A DNA stretch of 29,733 bases from CAZMFZ01 sp964565665. Lineage in GTDB: Bacteria; Bacteroidota; Bacteroidia; Cytophagales; UBA9547. The stretch spans positions 1 to 29,733 of the forward strand of contig CAZMFZ010000031.1 of NCBI GenBank assembly GCA_964565665.1, read 5' to 3'. The position numbers and the translations under genes are program-made. Shown piece after piece: positions 1-9,300 of the stretch (the first letter of the stretch is position 1; each line of letters begins with the position of its first letter). A model generated the notes under the pieces. It did no database searches and was not told the origin of the DNA. It worked only from the letters and a program-made list of their open reading frames with translations.

Positions 1-354
1 CAAATGTATAGAACAACATTTTAATTGCTAAAATTTTCCATATTAAATTATTGTTAATAGGTTGATTTATAGCCAATTGCATACTTTTATGATACCTAAA
101 ATATCACTACTAAAAAATCAACATTTTAATAGTGTAAGATAATACGCATTTCTGGTATTTATTTGTAACTTACTGAATATCAGCAACAATCTATAGCCCA
201 ACCAGCTCAATTTATATGATATGGATTAAAATGTTACAAAAAATATAATGGGTGTGTATGTCGCTACTGGTATTTTCACGCTCATTAAAAAAATTTAAAA
301 AAAGAAACGATTTTTTAGGGGAAATAAACTTGAAGTAAATTTTAAATTAAAAAA
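1..354. other. AT-rich non-coding stretch upstream of purN
   Basis: This 354-bp stretch is very AT-rich, with many in-frame stops in all frames and no convincing small ORF. I saw no clear TAnnTTTG promoter box, no tRNA-like fold and no repeat. The purN promoter should lie in its right-hand part, but I could not place it. Confidence 0.5.
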
Positions 355-1002
355 GTGAGTAGCCATTTTAGCCACAGCAAGTATTCGTTACATTTGCCCC
401 CAAATCATCAACCTGTATTGAGCAAAATTAAAGTAGCTGTATTTTTATCGGGCGCAGGCTCAAATGCCGAAAACTTAGTGCGTTATTTCCGCAATCATTC
501 AAGTATAGAAATAGCCTCTTTCTATTGCAACAACCCAAATGCCTTGGCAATAGGAAGAGCCGAGAAATTGAACTTGCCTTGCCATATTTTTAGTAAAGCC
601 GATTTTATAATTCCAGGCGTAGTAATAGAAAAGCTGCTATATGAACAAATAGATTTTATAGTACTTGCTGGCTTTTTGTGGCTGGTGCCTAAGTATTTAA
701 TAGATCAATTCCCAAGCAAAATTATTAACATCCACCCTGCACTTTTGCCCAAGTATGGCGGCAAAGGAATGTATGGGGCGAAAGTACATGAAGCAGTGGT
801 AATGAATAAGGAATTTGAAACCGGTATTTCTATCCATTTTGTAGATGAATTTTACGATGAAGGAAATATTATATTTCAGGCAAATACTAAAGTAGACCCA
901 CTTGATACCCCAGAAATAATAGCACAAAAAGTGCATCAATTAGAATACGAACATTTCCCTTTGGTTGTGGAGCAAATAATTTTAAAATATTTTAGTTACT
1001 AA
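355..1002 (+). CDS. purN: Phosphoribosylglycinamide formyltransferase (GART), PurN type
   Basis: This enzyme transfers a formyl group from 10-formyltetrahydrofolate to GAR, the third step of de novo purine synthesis in the cytoplasm. The sequence shows the N-terminal strand VAVFLSGAGSNAENL with the phosphate-binding GxGSN motif, the IDFIVLAGFLWLVP segment, the active-site block INIHPALLPKYGG, and the HFVDEFYDEGNIIFQ block carrying the catalytic Asp. The Asn and His of NIHPALLP are the expected active-site residues. Length is 215 aa from the GTG at 355. A TTG at 418 just before KIKVAVFLSG would give about 194 aa, nearer the usual family length, so the start is uncertain; neither has a Shine-Dalgarno sequence. 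It stands alone ahead of the translation operon, on the same strand and separated from it by a promoter-like box. Confidence 0.93.
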   Translation: MSSHFSHSKYSLHLPPNHQPVLSKIKVAVFLSGAGSNAENLVRYFRNHSSIEIASFYCNNPNALAIGRAEKLNLPCHIFSKADFIIPGVVIEKLLYEQIDFIVLAGFLWLVPKYLIDQFPSKIINIHPALLPKYGGKGMYGAKVHEAVVMNKEFETGISIHFVDEFYDEGNIIFQANTKVDPLDTPEIIAQKVHQLEYEHFPLVVEQIILKYFSY

Positions 1003-1025
1003 ATACCCTGAGTTGTAAAATTTAC

Positions 1026-1033
1026 TATATTTG
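1026..1033 (+). promoter_or_regulatory. Bacteroidota -7 box (TATATTTG) for the infC operon
   Basis: The octamer matches TAnnTTTG and lies in the purN-infC gap. Transcription would begin near 1038-1040, leaving a 5' leader of about 25-35 nt before the ATT/ATC start of infC. A TTG at 1013-1015 is too close to be a standard -33 element, so only the -7 half is convincing. Confidence 0.45.
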
Positions 1034-1071
1034 CGGGCTATTTTCAATTGTAACTTAAACCAATTACTCTT

Positions 1072-1647
1072 ATCGCAAACGATTTTACACCGAGACCTAG
1101 GCCTTACCAAGGCCCAAGAAGACCTCAGAAAGAAGAACCTTTTCTTATAAATCAGCTTATAAAGGCTGCAAAAGTTAGAGTAGTTGGTGAGAATATTGAG
1201 CAGGGAGTATATGATTTGAGCGAAGCTCTTAAAATGGCTGCTGCTCAAGGGTTAGATTTGGTAGAAATTTCTCCGAATGCAGAACCGCCAGTATGTAGGG
1301 TTGTAGATTATTCTAAATTCAAGTACGAACAGAAGAAGAAGCAGAAAGAAATAAAGGCAAAAGCTCAAAAAGCAGTTTTAAAAGAAATCAGATTTGGCCC
1401 AAATACGGATGAGCATGATTTTGAATTCAAATTAAAACATGCCATTAATTTCTTGAAAGAAGGCTCGAAAGTAAAAGCATACGTGCAGTTTTCAGGTAGA
1501 GAAATGGCTTATAAAGAACGTGGCGAGGTAATGTTGCTAAAATTTGCACAAGGCTTAGAAGAATACGCAAAAGTAGAGCAAATGCCGCAAATGGAAGGGA
1601 GGAAAATGCTTCTTATGCTTGTGCCTAAGCCAAATATTAAAAAGTAA
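1072..1647 (+). CDS. infC: Translation initiation factor IF-3 with a non-canonical ATT/ATC start
   Basis: IF-3 binds the 30S subunit, prevents premature 50S joining and checks start codons. The N-domain block LVEISPNAEPPVCRVVDYSKFKYEQKKKQKE and the C-domain with KEIRFGPNTDEHDFEFKLKHA are unmistakable. Homology runs upstream of the first TTG (1216): the same frame encodes INQLIKAAKVRVVGENIEQG, a standard part of the N-domain, back to a TAA at 1051. Between that stop and 1216 the frame contains no ATG, GTG or TTG, so translation must begin at a rare codon: ATC at 1072 (followed by GCA, giving 191 aa) or ATT at 1063 (194 aa). Rare AUU-type starts are the known device by which IF-3 represses its own synthesis in other bacteria. 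rpmI and rplT follow in the usual order. The exact start between 1063 and 1072 is an inference. Confidence 0.93.
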   Translation: MANDFTPRPRPYQGPRRPQKEEPFLINQLIKAAKVRVVGENIEQGVYDLSEALKMAAAQGLDLVEISPNAEPPVCRVVDYSKFKYEQKKKQKEIKAKAQKAVLKEIRFGPNTDEHDFEFKLKHAINFLKEGSKVKAYVQFSGREMAYKERGEVMLLKFAQGLEEYAKVEQMPQMEGRKMLLMLVPKPNIKK

Positions 1648-1696
1648 CATACGCCTTAAATCAGGCAATTAATAGATAGATTAAATATAAAAGCAA

Positions 1697-1897
1697 ATGC
1701 CTAAAGTAAAATCAAACAAATCTGCTGCCAAGAGATTCAAAATTACAGGCACAGGCAAATTAAAAAGAAAGCACGCCTTTAAAAACCATATCCTCACTAA
1801 AAAGGATACCAAAAGAAAGCGTCACCTTGCCGCAATGGCAATTGTACATCCAGCAGATATGCCTAGGATTTCAATGCTATTCAGAGGTCAGTTGTAA
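1697..1897 (+). CDS. rpmI: 50S ribosomal protein L35
   Basis: This is a 66-residue, highly basic protein beginning MPKVKSNKSAAKRFKITGTG, the classic bL35 N-terminus, with the KRKHAFKNHILTKK core and a C-terminus HPADMPRISMLFRGQ. It is a small component of the large ribosomal subunit. It lies 49 bp after infC and 79 bp before rplT, the canonical infC-rpmI-rplT order. The ATG at 1697 is the only sensible start and gives the normal family length. Confidence 0.97.
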   Translation: MPKVKSNKSAAKRFKITGTGKLKRKHAFKNHILTKKDTKRKRHLAAMAIVHPADMPRISMLFRGQL

Positions 1898-1910
1898 AAT
1901 TGGTTTATTG

Positions 1911-1942
1911 TTTCACCCGATGTCGGGCTTTAAAGTGTGAAA
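1911..1942 (+). promoter_or_regulatory. Inter-cistronic RNA hairpin between rpmI and rplT
   Basis: In the 79-bp gap, an outer stem TTTCAC (1911-1916) can pair with GTGAAA (1937-1942), enclosing an inner CCGA/TCGG hairpin (1917-1920 with 1923-1926). It lacks a long U-tract, so it is not a good terminator. In other bacteria L20 represses this operon by binding structured mRNA near rpmI, and IF-3 controls infC. This element could be an L20 target or a processing site; that is inference. Confidence 0.3.
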
Positions 1943-1976
1943 ATCACCGCCTTTCGTAAAAAACTAAAAATTAAAA

Positions 1977-2324
1977 ATGGCTCGTTCAGTAAACGCAGTA
2001 GCCTCAAGGGCAAGAAGAAAAAAAATAATGGACTCTGCAAAGGGGTTCATTGGAGGCAATAGCAGGGTTTATACCGTAGCTAAAAACCGTGTAGAAAAAG
2101 GAAAGCAGTATTCGTATCGCGATAGAAAAGCGAAAAAACGCGAGTTTCGTGCTTTGTGGATACAACGTATCAATGCAGGTGTTCGTGAGTTAGGCTATTC
2201 ATATTCTACATTTATGGGTAAAATGACTACTACAGACATTAATTTAGATAGAAAAGTACTTGCCGACTTGGCAATGAACAATAATGAGGCTTTTAAAGAG
2301 ATAGTAAAAAAAGTGATGGCATAA
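1977..2324 (+). CDS. rplT: 50S ribosomal protein L20
   Basis: This is a 115-residue basic protein with the typical bL20 opening MARSVNAVASRARRKKIMD, the AKGFIGGNSRVYTVAKNRVEK block, YSYRDRKAKKREFRALWIQRIN and the globular C-terminal domain ending near EAFKEIVKKVMA. L20 binds 23S rRNA early in 50S assembly and in several bacteria also represses its own operon. It is the last gene of infC-rpmI-rplT and is followed 26 nt later by a strong intrinsic terminator. Start and length match the family. Confidence 0.97.
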   Translation: MARSVNAVASRARRKKIMDSAKGFIGGNSRVYTVAKNRVEKGKQYSYRDRKAKKREFRALWIQRINAGVRELGYSYSTFMGKMTTTDINLDRKVLADLAMNNNEAFKEIVKKVMA

Positions 2325-2346
2325 GTGTCATTCAAGATAATTCATT

Positions 2347-2379
2347 AAAAAGCCCTAAAGAAATTTAGGGCTTTTTTTT
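2347..2379 (+). terminator. Intrinsic terminator of infC-rpmI-rplT
   Basis: A perfect 9-bp stem AGCCCTAAA (2351-2359) / TTTAGGGCT (2364-2372) with a GAAA tetraloop is followed by an unbroken T tract to 2379. The A run before the stem extends the pairing. Confidence 0.9.
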
Positions 2380-2521
2380 GCGAAGATTGATAATTCTAAA
2401 CCGCAAATATTGCTTAATAGGGCATAAACGGAACCCGAACAATAACAGAAAGGTACACAAACTTTGAAAACCAAATAATAGAAAATATTTAGCTCTGTTG
2501 TGTTAATGAAATCTTTTGTAT

Positions 2522-2833
2522 TTATTGAATAGTAAAAATTATTTTTCGACCAAGTCCTAATTCAAACAATTTATACAAAGTGGATAGTTGAATATCACTG
2601 TGTCCATTTTCAATTCTTGAAATGAAACTTTTCTTCGTGCCAGTTTTTTCGGCTAATTGCTCTTGAGTCATTGAATTTAAACGCCTTTCCTCCTTGATAA
2701 CTTCTCCAATTGCGAACGCTTTGGCTTTGATCTCAAAATCTGTTCTTTTTTTAGAACCAATCTCTCCGTGCCTTACATCCAAATGTTCTTCAAATGTTGT
2801 AATATTATTTAGGCTTTTGTTTTCTGTTTTCAT
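2522..2833 (-). CDS. HigA-like XRE-family antitoxin
   Basis: This 103-residue protein is the likely antitoxin of a type II toxin-antitoxin pair. Residues about 44-98 form a helix-turn-helix of the Cro/CI (XRE) type: IGEVIKEERRLNSMTQEQLAEKTGTKKSFISRIENG, followed by STLYKLFELGLGRKIIF, as in antitoxins partnered with Gp49/HigB toxins. The hydrophilic N-terminal 40 residues (FEEHLDVRHGEIGSKKR) are also typical. It overlaps the 3' end of the upstream toxin gene by 29 bp, the toxin-first order of higBA-like modules. Such antitoxins neutralise the toxin and repress the module. It sits with its toxin between the rplT terminator and the end of sprA, an accessory insertion in an otherwise housekeeping neighbourhood. 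Confidence 0.85.
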   Translation of the reverse strand: MKTENKSLNNITTFEEHLDVRHGEIGSKKRTDFEIKAKAFAIGEVIKEERRLNSMTQEQLAEKTGTKKSFISRIENGHSDIQLSTLYKLFELGLGRKIIFTIQ

Positions 2834-3122
2834 TTTCTAATTTCTCTTTAAAATACTCATTTTTTATCCTTAGTGCCTTTTCGATTTCAACTTGAGGTGT
2901 TCTTTGGGATTTTTTGTGAAATCCATTGAATACAACTACAATTTTCCCTTCGTCAAAACAACAAAACACTCTGTGTATATTACTTTGATATTCAATTCGA
3001 ATTACATAAAGTCCGTCAGTTCCAGTTATATGCTCCAAAAACTTCGTAGGAACTCTTTCTGTCACTGATAATACCAACAAAACATGGTCAATTTTATCTT
3101 TTACTTTTTCTGATTGTTCCAT
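2805..3122 (-). CDS. HigB/RelE-superfamily toxin (phage Gp49-like), N-terminus in another frame
   Basis: This 105-residue ORF matches the phage-derived Gp49-like/HigB toxin family, ribosome-dependent mRNA interferases. Visible blocks are KVKDKIDHVLLVLSVTERVP, the LYVIRIEYQSNIHRVFCCFDEGKIVVVFNGFHKKSQRTP core with its R/K-rich catalytic face, and EIEKALRIKNEYFKEK at the end. The first ATG (3122) leaves the family's usual first 15-20 residues missing. They are present just upstream in a different frame: a GTG at 3175 opens VIKVRQVIFFK, and a -1 shift at a T6A5 run (minus strand, 3141-3151) joins it to KYFNDFFMEQSEKV. The gene is therefore either frameshifted (inactivated), read by slippage, or affected by a sequencing error. 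The antitoxin overlaps its 3' end. Confidence 0.8.
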   Translation of the reverse strand: MEQSEKVKDKIDHVLLVLSVTERVPTKFLEHITGTDGLYVIRIEYQSNIHRVFCCFDEGKIVVVFNGFHKKSQRTPQVEIEKALRIKNEYFKEKLENENRKQKPK

Positions 3123-3316
3123 AAAGAAATCATTAAAGTATTTTTAAAAAATATAACTTGTCGTACTTTAATCACTAATATAATTTAACAATAAAGTTAA
3201 CTAATTGTGGTACATCAATAAAATAATATTTCAAATTCTTGTAGATATTTTAGCAACGAATTGATGCACCAGCAAGATCAGTGTGTACTTATTCTAGAAA
3301 GCGAATCGCAATTCTG
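3123..3316. other. Intergenic region between the toxin gene and the end of sprA
   Basis: AT-rich spacer. Its left 53 bases hold the out-of-frame toxin N-terminus (3123-3175, minus strand). I found no clear terminator for sprA and no further ORF. The toxin-antitoxin promoter should be near 3180-3240, but no TAnnTTTG box stands out. Confidence 0.4.
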
Positions 3317-6300
3317 CTACGACAAACTATACCTAATCTGAATACCAAAGGCAAATACCGTGCGGGTAAATGAGGTAGAGATTTTGGGCTGTACGAGGGT
3401 ATATTCAAAGTACATTTGCGTGGTAAGTCGCTGATTTACTTGATAGGCAATATTGGGGCGAATGTTGAAATTTACCTGCCCTTGTGTAATTACTGCAGGG
3501 CCATCAATACGCCTTTGCACAGTAGTGGCTTCCTTCCTACTAATATCTACCCGAAACGTGACATCGTTTTTCAACACTACATCTCTCCCCTGCCATTTTA
3601 CTGGAAGTTTTAGATTTGATTTAGTATAGCCATAGCCAATGGTAAAACCTTCATTTCTGGTTTCGGTTATTTGCCTATTTTGCAAAGTAAAATTCAAAGC
3701 CCTATCTGCGGTATATTCTATTCTAAAATTCATATTGCTCTTGGTTTTGAAATTAAAACCAATCAAAGGAGCAAACCGCTCAATAATCGAAACTTGTGTA
3801 ATTACATTGATAGGCACAAATATACCTGCCGAATCGCCCAATGTTGGGTAAGCAGGATTGTTGAACCGATTGATGCCAATAGTATCGCCACCATATTTGA
3901 GTGAACTACTATATGAACCCACACTATATGTATTGCTATAGCTATGAGTAATACTTATAGATGGAAAAACAGCCTTTAAAGCAGGAAATAAACTCGGTAA
4001 ACCTGCATAATCGATTCGCCAGTTGGGTAAAGGAAATTTTGGAAACGGACTTAGGGCAATGCTATTGGCCGTTGAACCAGTGTAAGCTGAAAGGAAGGCA
4101 GGAATTAAAGCATCTTGCGAACTGGTATCGTACCTTACACGGCTGCCAACATTTGGATTGTCTGAATTTAGCCTGTTCACTATGGGTTGCCTGTTGTCTT
4201 CAAACTGTGAAAAAGCGGCACTGGTACGTTTTTTACCCATATCTTCTTCGAAAAATGTACCAATTGTGAGATATGAAACACTGTAAGTACCAGTGCGATA
4301 GGGATTTTGGCTTGCAAATTCTCTAAATACTGCGATACCGTTAGCGGTGTCGAATTGCGGTGCAAATCGCTCTTGATACGAAACTGTATTGGTTATTTTG
4401 GCATCAAGCTGTATTCTAAATTCCTTGAAGGGCTCAATATTTAACCTACCCGTAATATTCTCAGTTTGGTTTTGGGTAATGCGTTCAGTGATAAATGGGT
4501 TTTTAGTGAAATACTTTGCAGCAAAATCTTGGTTTTTAAATGTATTAGGGTTTTGATCACCCAAAATAAAGGGCAGAAATGAATCTTCAAGACTTCCACC
4601 ATTGAGCGATTCATCTAGCCCAAAATACTTTGGCGTGCCCAAATAGCCAGGCAACACAGTTCCGTTTGTGCGTTGGTAAGTTACGTTGAGCGATCGTACC
4701 ATCATCAGCAATCGCAGAGCAGATTTCAGGCCTTTGAATTCGGGTGGTGGCTTTACTTTACTCGTATCTTTTTGTCCGGGTGGTAATTTTACGGGTGGCG
4801 GTTTAGGTGTAGTGGAGTTTATATCGCTCAAAAACTTTATTTTATTATAAAATTTCACTAAGTCTGCTTTTCCGTTTAGAGTGATGTCGCGGGTATTTTG
4901 GGTAGTGTTTCCGAGTTTAACAGGGTCGTTGGTACCTCGAAATGGACCGGCCGTCCAAGTATAACCTGCGGCATAACGGGCATCGGCAGCCAACCAATTT
5001 GTGGCAGGAAATTTATCGAGCGGTAATTTGTAATTTAAGCCTACTTGCTGTGTAAAGTTTTTTATTCTACCGCCACCTTTCAAATTATATACCACAGAGT
5101 CTGTTTTCGATTTTCCAGATGGCAAATCGGGATAGCCAGTAAAGCCACCCGCAGGCTCATCTACTATGGCATTTATAGCTGCATTGTAATTGAATTGAAT
5201 GCTTTTGGTAATACCCCAGCCTACGGCATAATTGCGATTGAATAAAAATCGTTTTTCAAAATTTGGGGCAATGCCTACAGTATCGTGCCTACCATTAATA
5301 ATACCATTACTATATTGGGTTTGGGTAATGGTTCTGTCTAAATCACCTCTTATTGATACACTCGAAGGCAATGGATTGAGATTAATATCTTTAATTAATT
5401 TCAAATATTGTGAGGCCATTATTCCTTTCGATTTCTTAAAAGGCTCAATAGTAAATGGTTTAGGGGCATAATTGTAGCCCACACCAGCCTTGTAATTCTT
5501 CGATTCATAACTTTGAATATTTACATTGCTTCGCTTTACATCGCTATACCCTAAACTCAAAGATAAATTTTCAATATCAAATGGGTATTTTTTTGCCCCA
5601 GGCTTCACTTTTACTTTTGATATATTATTTAAACTTATACTTCTCCTAGTTGTATTATCCTGTATTAAAGTAGCATAATTGGCCGCACTTCCTGGGTTTA
5701 TTTTATCTTTGTTTTCGACTGATCGCTCTGTGGGCACATCGGGGTTGGTAGGGTCGAATTTGGGAGCAATATTTTTGTGATCGTAGCTGGCATATACGGG
5801 CAATCTTATGCCTATTTTATCGTTTCTCGGAATAAGTTTATCTGCCGAAATATTGGCATTGAAGCCATATTCTAAAGTATTTTCTTGTAAACGTTGCGAT
5901 ACTTTTTGCTCTAAGCCCCCAAATCCTGCTCCGGTATATTTGGCAGTGGCCGATACATTTCCCAAATCAGCCAGCTTTATATTTGCCCTTGCGGTACCGG
6001 CTATACCATCAGATTGCTTTATGCCTGATACCCGCAATTCATTTACCCATATACATGCACTTTTTACCAGTTTATCTGCCGATTTTGGGTTTCTTATCCC
6101 AATCATAATGGTTTGTAAATTGGTGTAGGAGGGATTTCCTCTGATGTAAATTCGTCTGGTATCGGTTTTTAATTGAGCAGGATAAATGGCAAATAAATCA
6201 CCTGAATTCAAATCACGCTCTAGTTTCAAATTCCACAATTCATCCAAATTAATATCAAATTCGTTTTCCTTTCTCCATATTTGGTTAGGGTCGTTGCTAT

Positions 6301-9300
6301 TAGGAGGTGTAGTGAGTTTTAAAGGCATCTCTATTTCATAATAATTGTCGGTGAAATCAGAACCAAAACGCATGAAAACAGTGAGGTCGTTGTCTTTAGT
6401 GAAAGTTGGGTCTGCCTCTGCGTGAACAAACATTTTCACGCTATTGTAATTTATAAGGCTCAAGCCGCCCATGTTTTTAAACACCGCCCGTGCATCTTCA
6501 TCAGGTAATTGATCTACACATAGTCTGAGGGAGTGTTCATTTAGCCTTCTTGGTGTAAGTGAATTTACATCTTGATCACGCTGATAGCCGGGCGGCACTA
6601 CGTAGGGACTTACAAATGCAGCAGGGTTTCCTGTTTGATTTTCTTCTGTGTTTACTGTAGAAACCGTAAACACTTTATCATTTGGCTCTATTACTTCTTT
6701 TAGGCCTTTGCTAGTCAAATCGCCTATAAACGGTCGCCATTGGCTAGCCACCAATTGCAATTGTGCCATACGCAATACCACAGGCTCTTTCCAGCCAGTA
6801 AGGTAGGTACGCAAAAACCGCACAGATTTGAAGTTTTTGATATTGCCATACGTGCTATAGCCTTCGCGAAGTGGAATTCGCACCAAGTACCAATTTACTG
6901 TTTCCCCATTATCTGCTACTTCTGGTACTGAGTTTACGATAAAGTTTTTGCCAACAGCCAATTGATCAGGCCTTAAATCAAGCTCATATTGAAAAAATTC
7001 TTCCAAATCATTTAGTGTATTGTTTTGGTTAATATCCTCATTATCAGGTGTAGAATAAGAAGAAGCGTTGAAGCCTGATGAGTTGGTAGAATTATCGGGA
7101 GAATTGCCTTGCTGCCCATTGAACGATTTGTATCGTTCCAGAATTTTTTTACCATCTTGTTGAGAACCCAAAAAATATTGAAAGTTATCGTTCGATGGAT
7201 CTTCCAAAATTTTATTCCTAGCAGCTTCATCAGTTACTCTCAGGCTCACTTGGTCCGTAAAAGATTTGAATTTTGCCCTTTCTTCTTCATCTTTCAAGCC
7301 ATCAAGCCCAATATCTTGGTTAGCTCTTGAGCCTGGGTCGTTTTGAAACGCATTGGTAATGTATGGTTGGTTGGTTGCAAATCCCCATGGAGAAGCATCT
7401 ACTTCTGGTCCAGGTTTTTGCCCGTTGGTTGGCAGGCCTTGCTCAAATGCTTGTTTGCCATCTTTCAATACATCTTCCGATACCGAACCCAAGTTGAAAT
7501 ATACTTTTCCACCCGTTTCATTGTTTTTATTTAGTTTTCCATCCAATACTTTTCCATTGTTTCCTTTTATAAATGGATCCATCATCCAAAATTCTAAATA
7601 TTGGTAGTTGGCATTGTCGAAATCGGTATCGTAGTTGTTTACAGCTCTTGTAATTCCTCCCCAATTGTTTTCAGGGTTTGAAAGCGTGCCATCAGAGTTT
7701 AATTGGGTATTGTAATTGTATGTACCCCTTTCGCTTGGGTAATAGGCTATGTCGAAAATAGGTTCATTCAATTGCAATTGTGCACGATCTCGCCCTGGAA
7801 ATATCGCCTGAGGCAATACCAGACGAACATAATTATTTTTCAAGTCGTTTAGCGACTGCCCATTTGGATTATCGCCTCTGTAAAAACTTTGATCTACTGC
7901 ATACCAAGCAATTTTTGCTCGCCTATTACCCAAAGCCAGAGGATTGCTTGTGCTAAATCCTGTACCTTCTAAGCCTGGAGGAGTAGAAGCTAATCGCCAA
8001 TTGAGCCAAGGTGAATTATCAAGCCTAAATGGCAGTTGAGTACTTTCAAAATCATCTAAAAAAAATGTAGGCTGTCCATCTTTAGTAACCAATTGTGGTG
8101 CTCCGGCTATCAATTGGGCAAATTCACCACTCACCTGAATGGTTGATTTTTCTTTGGTAGAATAAAACGGCAGCTTATCGAGCATTTGGGTAATGAACCG
8201 CGAATCTCGCTTGAAAGTACCATCAAAGCCCCAAATGGTATTGTTTACGGGTTCATCGCCAATGGCAACACGACTTATCAACGGCCTTTCGTTGAGGTTT
8301 AACAAAGTAGCACCAAAGGCTACATCTTTACTCAACACATAATCAAGCCTTGCCCCAGTAAAAAATTTGCTACGCACTTGGAATAAATCAGGCTGTTCGT
8401 ATCGCACCGTTATGTCTTTTCCTGGCAACAAAAGCGATGGGTCAATGATTTTAACCGTTCCATTGGGCTGCACAATATAGTTCACGTTTTCGGTGAGAAG
8501 CACCCCTCCAGAAGTCACTTTTACAAATCTTGAATCGGCAATACCGCCCCCTGCAAAGCCCGATATAGGGATTTCGTCTGAGGCTGTGGCTTGGTAGCGA
8601 CCTATTATAAAAAACTTGTTCTTATTAGATAATTGCAAAGCATCGGCCTTGGTTTTACGATACAATTCATCGTACACATATTTATTTATCAATTCGGGGC
8701 GTTCGGTGGTATCGCCTTCAAAACCTTGCTTGAGTGTGCGGCCAAAAGGCTCAAGTACAGGAAATATCATCCTTCCTGCAGCTGGGTCGATGGTAATAGC
8801 CGTTATGCGGTTTTGATTTAAGAACGATTGTGTGGTATTGCCTTGGTTATTAAGCCCTTGTGTAGGGTCGTTAGTATTAGGAATGGCAGTTTGGGCGGGG
8901 TTTTGCCCAGGTGTTTGGGTAGGCTGCACTGGGTTTGCCAATGCGGACTCCACAAAGTCAAAATTCCCATCTGGCTGAGGGTCGTTGCTCATATTGAGCC
9001 TATCAAGTTTCAACACTTGTATGAGTGGCTTTCCGTCAATAATTGAAACTGGTGTATTTTTTAATACAGGTGTGTTCAGTTGGGTTCTATCGTCACGATA
9101 GGCTATTCTTAGTTGAAAATTTTCCCTAGAAATGTTAGAAGCTTGCAGTGAATAAATATTTTTCATTTGCAAATCCCACATTGGAATATCGGTACGAATA
9201 GTACTTGGGCGAAGCATTTTTATAAAAATAGCTTGTTTCGAATCTAATTTCGAATATTCTTCGGTAAGCTCACCTACTCTATATACTTTACCTAAATAAG

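Noticed and set aside
355..1002. Possible purine riboswitch or PurR-like site upstream of purN
   Set aside because: I found no purine-riboswitch fold or palindrome in positions 1-354.
982..1248. Minus-strand open frame across the start of infC
   Set aside because: It is the complement of the true infC N-terminus, and only appears long because the annotated IF-3 start codon is non-canonical.
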